Of a stretch of DNA of 64,000 nucleotides, positions 25,126 through 32,662 are shown piece after piece. How positions within the stretch are numbered: position 1 is the stretch's first letter; each line of letters starts with the position of its first letter. The DNA comes from Planctomycetota bacterium (GTDB taxonomy: Bacteria > Planctomycetota > Brocadiia > SM23-32 > JAKLEA01): contig JAKLEA010000015.1 of the NCBI GenBank assembly GCA_022711755.1, positions 62,001 through 126,000 of the forward strand, read 5' to 3'. The translations under genes and the position numbers were made by a program. Below the pieces are notes generated by a model. The model made no database searches, was not told where the DNA came from, and saw nothing but the letters and a program-made list of their open reading frames with translations.

Positions 25126-26562
25126 TCAGTGGCGATGTCTTCGCCGCTTTGACTTCTTTCTCTTTTCCCGGGCCAGTTTGCGCCGCCGGGGGTCCATCAT
25201 GGCGCGTCCGACGCCCGGCCCTATTTCCTGCTGTTGCTGCATCCCGCCCGTCATGGCCTCAAGCATTTCCTCGCCCTTCGGCCCGGTCATCCGGAAAAGA
25301 AGCTTTCTCATCTGCTTGAACTGCTTGAGCAGGCGGTTTATGTCCTGCGGGTCCGTCCCGCTTCCCTGGGCGATGCGCTGTCTGCGGCTGGAGTCAATGA
25401 TCTCAGGCTGGCTGCGCTCCAGGCGCGTCATTGAGCATATTATCGCCTCGACGCGATCAATGCCGCTCTCGTCAATCTCGATCTCCGACATCCTGTTGCC
25501 GAAGAACGGGAGCATGCCCATGATGTCCTTGAGCGGCCCCATGCGCCGCAGCGCCTGGATCTGCTTCAGGAAGTCCTCCAGGTCAAAGCGCTCCGTGCGG
25601 AGCTTGCGTTCCAGTTCCTCGGCCTCTTCCTCGGCCATCACGTCCTGCGCCTTCTCGACAAGGCTCACTACGTCGCCCATGCCGAGGATGCGCGTGGCCA
25701 TGCGGTCCGGATGGAACGGCTCCAACTTGTCCAGCTTCTCGCCGATGCCGATGAACTTGATCGGCTTGCCTGTGACGCTGCGGATCGAGAGCGCCGCGCC
25801 GCCGCGGGCGTCGCCGTCCAGTTTCGTCAGTATCACGCCGTCAACCGGGAGCTGCTGGTTGAACTCGCCCGCGCTGTTGACCGCGTCCTGACCGGTCATG
25901 GCGTCGCAGACCAGGAAGGTCTGATCCGGCTTGACCATTCGGACGATGTCCTTCAGTTCGTTCATCATCTGCAGGTCAATGTGCAGTCGGCCTGCCGTAT
26001 CCAGTATCACAACGTCGCAGTTTAACTCTCCGGCCTTTGCCACGGCCTGTTTGCAGATCAACGGCGGGATGCCGCCGCGTTCAAGGTGAACCGGCACGTC
26101 AAGCTGCCGGCCTAGCGTTTCAAGCTGGTCTATGGCCGCTGGGCGCTGCACGTCCGCCGCGACTAGCATCGGCCTGTGTTTCTGCTGGCGCACGAGCATG
26201 GCCAGCTTCGCGCAGGTCGTAGTCTTGCCGCTTCCCTGAAGCCCGACGAGCATCAGAACCGTCAGGCCTTCCTTGCGGTAGGGGATGGTTGAATCCCCCT
26301 CTCCCATCAGCGCCTCGAGTTCATCATGCACGATCTTGACGAACTGCTGGCCTGGGGTGACGCTTTTTATGAGCTCCGCGCCGAGCGCGCGCTCGGTCAC
26401 CTTGCCCAGGAAGTCGCGAACGACCTTGTAACTCACGTCTGCTTCAAGGAGCGCGAGTCTTACCTCGCGGAGCGCTTCCTGGACATTTTCTTCGGTCAGG
26501 CGGGGTTTGCCCCGCATCCGCTCAAAGACCTTCTCCAGGCTTTTACTCAGCGATTCAAACAC
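25126..26562 (-). CDS. ffh: signal recognition particle protein Ffh (SRP54)
   Basis: 478 residues from the chosen GTG. The GTPase motifs are GLQGSGKTTTCAKLA (P-loop), DTAGRLH and TKLDGDARGGAAL. The N domain precedes, and a Met-rich M domain with a basic KSKRRR tail closes the protein and binds SRP RNA and signal peptides. The start at 26562 (VFESLSKSL, the usual Ffh beginning) has GGGAAG seven bases upstream; a GTG five codons earlier at 26577 is possible. It leads the rpsP-trmD-rplS-yraN-tatD cluster and has its own promoter about 125 bases upstream. Confidence 0.96.
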   Translation of the reverse strand: MFESLSKSLEKVFERMRGKPRLTEENVQEALREVRLALLEADVSYKVVRDFLGKVTERALGAELIKSVTPGQQFVKIVHDELEALMGEGDSTIPYRKEGLTVLMLVGLQGSGKTTTCAKLAMLVRQQKHRPMLVAADVQRPAAIDQLETLGRQLDVPVHLERGGIPPLICKQAVAKAGELNCDVVILDTAGRLHIDLQMMNELKDIVRMVKPDQTFLVCDAMTGQDAVNSAGEFNQQLPVDGVILTKLDGDARGGAALSIRSVTGKPIKFIGIGEKLDKLEPFHPDRMATRILGMGDVVSLVEKAQDVMAEEEAEELERKLRTERFDLEDFLKQIQALRRMGPLKDIMGMLPFFGNRMSEIEIDESGIDRVEAIICSMTRLERSQPEIIDSSRRQRIAQGSGTDPQDINRLLKQFKQMRKLLFRMTGPKGEEMLEAMTGGMQQQQEIGPGVGRAMMDPRRRKLAREKRKKSKRRRHRH

Positions 26563-26688
26563 GTACGCACTTCCCACTGCCGCCTTGCCGCGATACTTCC
26601 GCTCGGGCGGCCGTCATGCATCCAATCCGGCATAAGTCGGCTTATAACCGGACATTACATCATCATGTTGCCGACAATGAGACCCTCT

Positions 26689-26718
26689 AATATACAGCAT
26701 TGCGGCATCAGGATTCAA
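26689..26718 (-). promoter_or_regulatory. sigma70-type promoter of the ffh-rpsP-trmD-rplS cluster
   Basis: On the minus strand TTGAAT (26718-26713), 18 bases, then TATATT (26694-26689), with TG just before the -10. The inferred leader to the ffh start is about 120 nt. Confidence 0.6.
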
Positions 26719-26823
26719 GTGTCTTCACTGTTGAATTCTTTATTATGAGCAAATTGGATGAGTCCAGCCGCCCTGGCGCGAGTCCGTAAAATATCGCTTG
26801 AATGCTCATCCGTGGAAAAGAAA

Positions 26824-26855
26824 TGAACCTCCGACATTCCGGCATCGGAGGTTCA
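26824..26855 (-). terminator. rho-independent terminator of the sugar isomerase gene
   Basis: An 11-bp perfect stem TGAACCTCCGA/TCGGAGGTTCA with a 10-base loop. On the minus strand it is followed by TTTCTTTTCC. It lies about 50 bases after the stop of the gene at 26906-27766. Confidence 0.8.
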
Positions 26856-26905
26856 TGTTTCTGATTGTGTGCTACTTCAGCAATGGGCCGGCCGAGACTG
26901 ACGCA

Positions 26906-27766
26906 TCAACTGCAGCAGCAACCGCAGCCGCCGATGCCCAGGTCCTTCTTGCACTTCTTGAGTAGTTCGACTGCCTTCTTGATGTCGGCAAGTTGTTGAT
27001 CGCCGGATATCTCGCGTTCAATGGTCAACGGGCCGGAGTAACCTAGACTCTTGAGAATCTTAATGAACTCCGGGATGATAACCTCGCCCTCGCCGAGCGG
27101 GGTCTCGCGGCCCCATTCGCCCTTGACGGCGGATTTTGCCGCATCCTTGCAGTGGCAGCTTTTAACGTATCTGCCAACCAGTTTAAGGTCCTCAAGGGGT
27201 TGTCCGGTGCCGTACAGTATGAGATTGGCCGGGTCGAAGTTGATGGCCAGGTTCTCGCGTCCGACGTCTTTGAAAAAGCGAAGTAGAACCTTGGCCGATT
27301 CCTGTCCGGTCTCAAGATGCATCCTGAGGCCCTTTTTGCCGACGTAATCCGCCAGTTCCTGCGCGGTTTTCACCACCTCCTTGTATTCCGGGTCGTTGGC
27401 GTCTTCAGGGATAAACCCCATGTGAACTCCAACGCCGGGCGCGCCCAGCGCGGCGGCAAAGTCGCCGATCTGTTTTGCCTCGGTCAGGCGCTCAGCTCGG
27501 GTAGCCTTGGGGACCAGGCCGACTGTCTGGGCGACGATCGGGATGGTCGCGTAACTTTCCCCAGGAAAACCGATGAAGACCAGTGTGACTTCGATGTCTG
27601 CGTCGGCAAGGAGTTTCTTGATCTTCTCAATCGCCTCAGGGCTGCGCGCATCCTTCGGCGGGCAGTGCATTTGGACGGTTGTCGCTCCGGCCTTCTTGAC
27701 GAATTGGAGCTTGTCCTTCAACTCAGGGCCTGCTGAAACAAAAACTCCGATTGGCATTGCCTGCAT
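26906..27766 (-). CDS. sugar phosphate isomerase/epimerase (AP-endonuclease-2-like TIM barrel) with Cys-rich tail
   Basis: 286 residues. Metal-site elements of the xylose-isomerase-like barrel are GVHMGF, MHLETGQES, INFDPANLILYG, SCHCKD and LTIEREISG. Cytoplasmic, no signal peptide. Family members interconvert ketoses or inositols; substrate unknown. GGAGG nine bases before the ATG supports the start. The C-terminus ends GGCGCCCS, an uncommon four-Cys tail that could bind a metal. It has its own terminator and is probably a single-gene unit. Confidence 0.85.
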   Translation of the reverse strand: MQAMPIGVFVSAGPELKDKLQFVKKAGATTVQMHCPPKDARSPEAIEKIKKLLADADIEVTLVFIGFPGESYATIPIVAQTVGLVPKATRAERLTEAKQIGDFAAALGAPGVGVHMGFIPEDANDPEYKEVVKTAQELADYVGKKGLRMHLETGQESAKVLLRFFKDVGRENLAINFDPANLILYGTGQPLEDLKLVGRYVKSCHCKDAAKSAVKGEWGRETPLGEGEVIIPEFIKILKSLGYSGPLTIEREISGDQQLADIKKAVELLKKCKKDLGIGGCGCCCS

Positions 27767-27896
27767 CTGTTCATGCCTCCCTGGAAAACGTGCCCAGTGA
27801 AAAAGCGAATCCCTAACGCCACGATGATAGGGTATTTCCCGTTGGAACCGCAGTCAACAGTTTCCGCGACGGTTTGATTCTGTCTGGACGAACTAT

Positions 27897-28694
27897 TTAT
27901 TGCGGAGGCTCAAATCTTGCGTAGAAGGCGAGCGCCCTTTCGCGCACGTCCTCGAACAATGAGATGTCGGAGGAAACAAGTTCCGCGATGAAATCGAGAT
28001 AAGGGGACAGGCTCTTTCGTTCAGAATCGTGAAGGCCGGAGAAGGCGTCCTGTGCGCGGTCCCACTGAAAGACCGTTTCATGCGCCTGCGGGCGTCCGCC
28101 GGCGGGCGTCTCACGAGCGCGAGAGTCACAGACGGATGACACGCGCCTGATGACGCGCGCCCCTTCTCCGCAGACGCTCATAAACGCGATCAGGTCGAGA
28201 TTCCTGAAATCGTTTTCCTGTACGCCGAGGTGCGGAGAGAGCAGAATCCCGCGCAATCCCTTCAGCGTCTCGGCATGAACACAGGCAGCTATACGACGCC
28301 CCGACCCGGCAAGGCGGAAGAAGTCGGCAACGTCGCGTTCCCAGATGTAGGCGTAATACGGTCCGCCGCCGATTTCATGGACGAGAAAGCATGGGGAGCC
28401 GCCTGGCGGTTTTTTCAGGTTTGCGCGGATGGCCGCGCCGTCCGGCGTAGTGATTATGCGCGTTCCGGGCGGGAGGAAATTCAGAAGGTTGGCCAGCAAT
28501 GTTGACTTGCCTGCTCCGCCGGGAACCGCCGCAGTGAGAACCGACGCGCCGCGGGCGACGGCGCGGAACATGTACGCTGCCATCTGCGCGCTGAGCGTCC
28601 CGGCCCTAATCATATCCGTGATGCTCAGCGTTCGCCCGCCGCGCTGGTTGAGGTCTTCAATCTGACGAAGGTTGGAAAGCTCCTGCGCGTTCAT
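27897..28694 (-). CDS. small secretion/pilus-ATPase-like P-loop protein
   Basis: 265 residues. The Walker A motif is GGAGKSTLLANLL near residue 59, in a context (LTAAVPGGAGKST) resembling the RecA-like core of VirB11/CpaF/PilT ATPases, with downstream elements FLVHEIGGG and AACVHAETLKGL (compare the His box and sensor of such ATPases). It lacks the N-terminal domain and full length (about 350-500) of pilus motors, and no pilus genes are adjacent. The start overlaps the upstream gene by 4 bases (ATGA), so it is translated with the Gfo-GNAT fusion. Function unknown; NTP hydrolysis is the only supportable prediction. Confidence 0.65.
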   Translation of the reverse strand: MNAQELSNLRQIEDLNQRGGRTLSITDMIRAGTLSAQMAAYMFRAVARGASVLTAAVPGGAGKSTLLANLLNFLPPGTRIITTPDGAAIRANLKKPPGGSPCFLVHEIGGGPYYAYIWERDVADFFRLAGSGRRIAACVHAETLKGLRGILLSPHLGVQENDFRNLDLIAFMSVCGEGARVIRRVSSVCDSRARETPAGGRPQAHETVFQWDRAQDAFSGLHDSERKSLSPYLDFIAELVSSDISLFEDVRERALAFYARFEPPQ

Positions 28695-30244
28695 GGGCGC
28701 GCGCCCTTCCCGCTGTCGCGCAGCAGCAGCGGATCGTACCTGTCAAGCCGGTCCAGGACTGCGGCCCAGCGCGCGGACATGTCCTCGCGGTGAAGCACGG
28801 GGCGGAATCCGATCTTGAGATACGTCGTTATCGCCGGCAGCCGCCAGTCGTCTGTAGCGAGGACGACCTTGACGTAACCGCGCCCGAAAAGGTAACGCGC
28901 CACGCCCGCGCAGACAGCGCAGCCAAGCCCGCGCCCCTTGTGGGAAATATCTGATGCGACGAAATCGAGGCATCCGACGCGCTTTTCCGCATTTTCCTGG
29001 CTCGCAAATGTCACGGCAACGATCTGGCCAATGTGTTCAACCACATGAGTGCCTTCGCGTCGCTCCGGTTTAGTCAGGAAATCGTCAATCTTCGCGCGGT
29101 CCCATTCCGTGAAGCCGGCCACGTGCAGCGCCCGGATCATGCCCTGTTCGTCGCCGGGCCGATAGGCTCTGAGCATGTAGCCCGGCGGGAGGGGCCAGTC
29201 GCGCTTAACGAAGGTTTCCGGAGTGCAGGACATGAGGAGCTGACGGTGCGGGAGTCCTTCATCGAAGCGTTCAACCGGGCAGAACCGCCTTGTTCTAATG
29301 CTGTCCGAAATGCTCTGGCAGACGGAAACCACGCGAGCGGCATGGACGAAGCCGGACGGATTTTCCATTTTGCCGTCCATAACGTCGAGAAAGACCTGCG
29401 GCAGGGTGGCCGGCGCGTCTGGGGTCGTAATGGCGCAGTCGGCAGAAGGTCCGCCGCGCATGACGGCGGCATCGGTCGCCGTGGCGTCTGTTCCGCGCGC
29501 GGTCAGAAGTCCGTCGGCCTGCCTTGATGCCGAGGCAACGGTCAGAGTGAGCCGGCAGACAACCGAGCCGGCGCGGCCGACGGCAATAATGGTGTCATCG
29601 CAGCCGGGGAAGGCGTTGGCCCGCCCGCCGGGCATTGCGCCGATTTCGGACATCTGCTCGCCTGCGGCGGCCAGGAGCAGTGCGATCTGACCGGATGCGC
29701 GCTGGAGGATGAGCCGCGCGCGGGCGGAATCGCTGTCTTCGCCTGCGGCGGGGCCTTTCCAATGCGAAGGCGTCAATGCCAGTTCTGACTCAACGCTGAA
29801 GATGCGTCCGAGTTGTCCGCTCCGGGCGAGAGTTATTGACCGCGCCCATGGATCCTGAAATCTCTCCGGCGGGGCGCAGACAAGCATGACGCCGGACGCG
29901 CCGCGCAACCTGTCAACGATCTGTCGGCATTCGGAAGTCGAGGCGCACATGACGCCGGGGATCAGGACGTTCAGCTTATGCTCGATCGCCGCAAGGCAGC
30001 GTTCCGCGCGCTTCCCGACTGGGCCTGAAACGACAACACTCGCCGCCGCTGCATCATTAGCCAGCGCCGCGAAGTCGGTATTGACGGGCGCGGCAGGCCA
30101 GCGCTTTCCGATTGCCTCGTGCGAATCTGCGTCAATGTCGCAGAAACCGACGATTTCCGCTCGTCCTGTCGCTTCAAGCGATACGGCTGCGTCAATCGCA
30201 GCCGCGTCCGAGCCGCAGAGAATTAGACGATGCTTATCCGCCAT
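28691..30244 (-). CDS. Gfo/Idh/MocA-like and GNAT acetyltransferase fusion protein
   Basis: 517 residues. Residues 1 to about 340 resemble a Gfo/Idh/MocA dehydrogenase (LILCGSDAAAIDAA, VGFCDIDAD, and C-terminal blocks such as FLDVMDGKMENPSGFVHAARVVSVC), but the nucleotide loop lacks the GxGxxG spacing. The position of the catalytic Lys (normally EKP) reads IPGVMC, so dehydrogenase activity is doubtful. Residues 360-510 are a GNAT domain (YMLRAYRPGDEQGMIRAL, LDFVASDISHKGRGLG acetyl-CoA loop, YLKIGFRPVLH). No signal peptide. It sits between the GH172-like gene (16 bases upstream) and the ATPase gene (4-base overlap). Confidence 0.75.
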   Translation of the reverse strand: MADKHRLILCGSDAAAIDAAVSLEATGRAEIVGFCDIDADSHEAIGKRWPAAPVNTDFAALANDAAAASVVVSGPVGKRAERCLAAIEHKLNVLIPGVMCASTSECRQIVDRLRGASGVMLVCAPPERFQDPWARSITLARSGQLGRIFSVESELALTPSHWKGPAAGEDSDSARARLILQRASGQIALLLAAAGEQMSEIGAMPGGRANAFPGCDDTIIAVGRAGSVVCRLTLTVASASRQADGLLTARGTDATATDAAVMRGGPSADCAITTPDAPATLPQVFLDVMDGKMENPSGFVHAARVVSVCQSISDSIRTRRFCPVERFDEGLPHRQLLMSCTPETFVKRDWPLPPGYMLRAYRPGDEQGMIRALHVAGFTEWDRAKIDDFLTKPERREGTHVVEHIGQIVAVTFASQENAEKRVGCLDFVASDISHKGRGLGCAVCAGVARYLFGRGYVKVVLATDDWRLPAITTYLKIGFRPVLHREDMSARWAAVLDRLDRYDPLLLRDSGKGARP

Positions 30245-30260
30245 TAGTGTTAACCCTGAA

Positions 30261-31334
30261 TCAGATGTTGGGCAGGCGCGCCTCGACCGGCGGCATGGGC
30301 GCGAATTCCTTGTGAGGTTCGGTCTGGTACCAGTAGACGCAGGAACTGTAATCGTCGCTGCGGTCGTTGGCGTGTCCGTGCTCGATGCTCACCCTGAGTT
30401 TCTTCGTGAAGGGAACGGGGTCCATGACGTGGTAGCGGTAGACGCAGACCTTGCCCCAGTGGTTGAAATCTTCGAGTTCAGCCCAGGACTGACCGTTGTA
30501 GAGGTGCGCGTTGGCCTGCATACCCCATGCGTGGGCGAAGTAATCCTCCGTGCCGGTTCCGTGCAGCGAGGGCGGCCAGCTTTCGCCGTCAACGAAGAAC
30601 ATGTCGTCCCCTTCGCCGTACCACCCCTTGTAAAGGTGGTCAATGCTCATATTCACGCCGACGTAATGACCGCGGCCTTCGGCGTCCAGTATGAGGTAAT
30701 TGTTCTTGTCGCTCAGGTTTTTGCCTTCCGGGCCTGCCTCGCGCTTGTGCCATTCCGGGCTTGCCCAGACGCTGCCCTTGCCCTTCCAGCCTTCACAGGG
30801 GTTGTCGCGACGCCACTTGGCGTGAAGGTAAAGGGCGTCGTCGTCAATCGCCTTGTGCAGTTGATGGTCAATGTAGAAGTAGAAACTGCGGACCGGTTCG
30901 GCCTGCTCATTGACGATTTCGAGGCGGGCATGTTTTCGGAAAGGCATCGGCAGCCAGCAGTTCATGGCGCACCCGCTGCCGACCTGTCCATTGCCGTGGC
31001 TGCTAGTATTGAAGAACGCGCACTGGTAGCTGTAAGAGCGGGAGTGGCCTAGCCCGAAAAAGTCGCCGACCGGGGAGTCAACGCTGGGATTGCTCTCCCC
31101 GTCCCAGTATATGCGGAGGATGAGTTTGCGGAGGTGGTGCTTGTCCGGGGAGGAGATTGTGAACCAGATGTGGCTGATGACGCCGGGGCCGTCAATCTCC
31201 GCGAGGACCTTGGTTTCGCCCGGCTGGATTGGCCACGCATCGCCGTTGCCGCCGGAGACGTCATAACTGCTGATGCGCCTGGCGCTGAAGTTCTTTGCGT
31301 TTGGTAGAGAATGAAGCAGACCCTCAAAACTCAT
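30261..31334 (-). CDS. DUF2961 / GH172-family glycoside hydrolase-like protein
   Basis: 357 residues, no signal peptide. DUF2961 landmarks are GPGVISHIWFTISSPDKHH, DSPVGDFFGLGHSR, IDHLYKGWYGEGDDMFFVDGE and GTGTEDYFAHAWGM; the Glu residues in the last two match those used by characterised GH172 fructofuranosidases and arabinofuranosidases. The start is set by AGGAG seven bases before the ATG. Such enzymes form multimeric beta-sandwich assemblies and act on alpha-D-fructofuranosides or D-arabinofuranosides; substrate here is unknown. It heads a probable three-gene operon. Confidence 0.85.
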   Translation of the reverse strand: MSFEGLLHSLPNAKNFSARRISSYDVSGGNGDAWPIQPGETKVLAEIDGPGVISHIWFTISSPDKHHLRKLILRIYWDGESNPSVDSPVGDFFGLGHSRSYSYQCAFFNTSSHGNGQVGSGCAMNCWLPMPFRKHARLEIVNEQAEPVRSFYFYIDHQLHKAIDDDALYLHAKWRRDNPCEGWKGKGSVWASPEWHKREAGPEGKNLSDKNNYLILDAEGRGHYVGVNMSIDHLYKGWYGEGDDMFFVDGESWPPSLHGTGTEDYFAHAWGMQANAHLYNGQSWAELEDFNHWGKVCVYRYHVMDPVPFTKKLRVSIEHGHANDRSDDYSSCVYWYQTEPHKEFAPMPPVEARLPNI

Positions 31335-31475
31335 TTTGCATCTCCTGATGAAAGTAAAATGTTGGGTGGGTTTGTAATGTTGCACAACCCGCCGCGCCGG
31401 ATTCCGCCGGCAGCGGGGAAGCATAGCACATGCTCAGGATTCGGACAAGGCGGCGCGAATGAACAATTTGGTTTG

Positions 31476-31503
31476 TTGATCAAGTCCTCCGGTGACTTAT
31501 AAT
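31476..31503 (+). promoter_or_regulatory. sigma70-type promoter of the SMP-30-like gene
   Basis: TTGATC (31476-31481), 16-base spacer, TATAAT (31498-31503), 61 bases before the GTG start. It lies in the divergent gap to the GH172-like gene. Confidence 0.65.
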
Positions 31504-31563
31504 AAACATTTGTTCTTTTTGTGTTGACGAGCTTCGATACGCTGAGGCGACGGAGACCTGAAC

Positions 31564-32499
31564 GTGAACATGCTCAAAGTTGTGCTGATTGCCACATTTG
31601 TATTGTTAGCTTTTCCGGTTCGAGCCGAGGACGCAGCCCAGTGCAATATCCCCGGCATCGGCCCGAAAGGTCCTGTCAGGAAACTACATACGAATTTTGA
31701 GTTCACGGAGGGGCCGGCATGGGACGGAAGGGGAAGCCTGTTCTTTTCGGACATTCCGAAGAGCCTCGTCTACAAACTCGATTCCGAGGGGAAGCTTTCA
31801 GTCTACACGGATAAGTTCGAGTCCTCCAACGGCCTGATGTTCAACCGGGCAGGAGAGCTTGTCGCGTGCGAGATGGCGGGTCGGGTGTCCGCGCTTTCAG
31901 CGGACGGAGGGATGAAAAAAGTCATTGCTTCAGAGTTTGGCGGGAAGCGATTCAACGCGCCAAATGATCTTGTGATAGACAGGCAAGGGGGCATCTACTT
32001 CACCGATCCCGCCTACGGCGCGCCGAAACCGCTGCCTCAGGGCGTTCTGGGGGTCTACTACATCGCGCCGGATGGGAAGGTTGCGCGACTGGTCGAGGGA
32101 TTGAAGAATCCCAACGGCGTCATCCTTTCGCCCGATGAGAAGATGCTCTACGTCGTGCCGACTGGCCAGTCCGAAGTGATGGCGTACCCGGTTCTTGAAC
32201 CGGGAAAAATCGGGGAGGGAAAGGTTTTCTGCAGGCTTGAGCAATCCTTCGGCAAAGTAGATTCGGGGGGAGACGGGCTGACGATTGACACGATGGGCAA
32301 TCTTTACATAACAAGCGATCTGGGTATACAAGTGATTTCACCTGTCGGGAAGTTCATTGGCGCAATCAGGATTCCGGAGGAGCCGGCTAACTGCGCATTC
32401 GGCGGGGCGGATATGAAGACACTCTACATAACAGCCCGCAAATCGCTTTACGCAGTTGATATGGAGGCGACGGGGCACAGGTTTGCGACGGGGGAATGA
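31564..32499 (+). CDS. exported SMP-30/gluconolactonase-family protein
   Basis: 311 residues. A signal peptide is present (LKVVLIATFVLLAFPVRAEDA). The six-bladed propeller has metal-site elements EGPAWDGRGSLFFSDI, NAPNDLVIDRQGGIYFTDPAYG, NPNGVILSPDEKMLYV and GGDGLTIDTMGNLYIT (the Glu, Asn and Asp ligands). It probably hydrolyses a sugar lactone in the periplasm. A GTG at 31564 has GGAG eight bases upstream; an ATG two codons later is the alternative. Divergent from the GH172 gene. Confidence 0.85.
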   Translation: MNMLKVVLIATFVLLAFPVRAEDAAQCNIPGIGPKGPVRKLHTNFEFTEGPAWDGRGSLFFSDIPKSLVYKLDSEGKLSVYTDKFESSNGLMFNRAGELVACEMAGRVSALSADGGMKKVIASEFGGKRFNAPNDLVIDRQGGIYFTDPAYGAPKPLPQGVLGVYYIAPDGKVARLVEGLKNPNGVILSPDEKMLYVVPTGQSEVMAYPVLEPGKIGEGKVFCRLEQSFGKVDSGGDGLTIDTMGNLYITSDLGIQVISPVGKFIGAIRIPEEPANCAFGGADMKTLYITARKSLYAVDMEATGHRFATGE

Positions 32500-32662
32500 G
32501 AAGAACTTTGCATGGCAGGCTGATCAGGGAATAAAGGGATGGAGGGCAATTTGCATCTTTTCCCTGATGACACGGCGGGGCGAAGCGTGTAGCATTTCGT
32601 CACCCTTGGAGCGGGTATCACGACGTTGCAGACTTTCTGACCTGGAGGTGGAACTCACGACG

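Larger units (their letters stand above)
26563..26905. other. intergenic region, 343 bases
   Basis: It contains the ffh promoter (26689-26718), an A/T-richer leader and the terminator of the next gene (26824-26855). No coding sequence with plausible composition was seen. Confidence 0.6.

Noticed and set aside
29886..31052. 388-codon plus-strand frame
   Set aside because: Antisense to the Gfo-GNAT and GH172-like genes; no recognisable domain.
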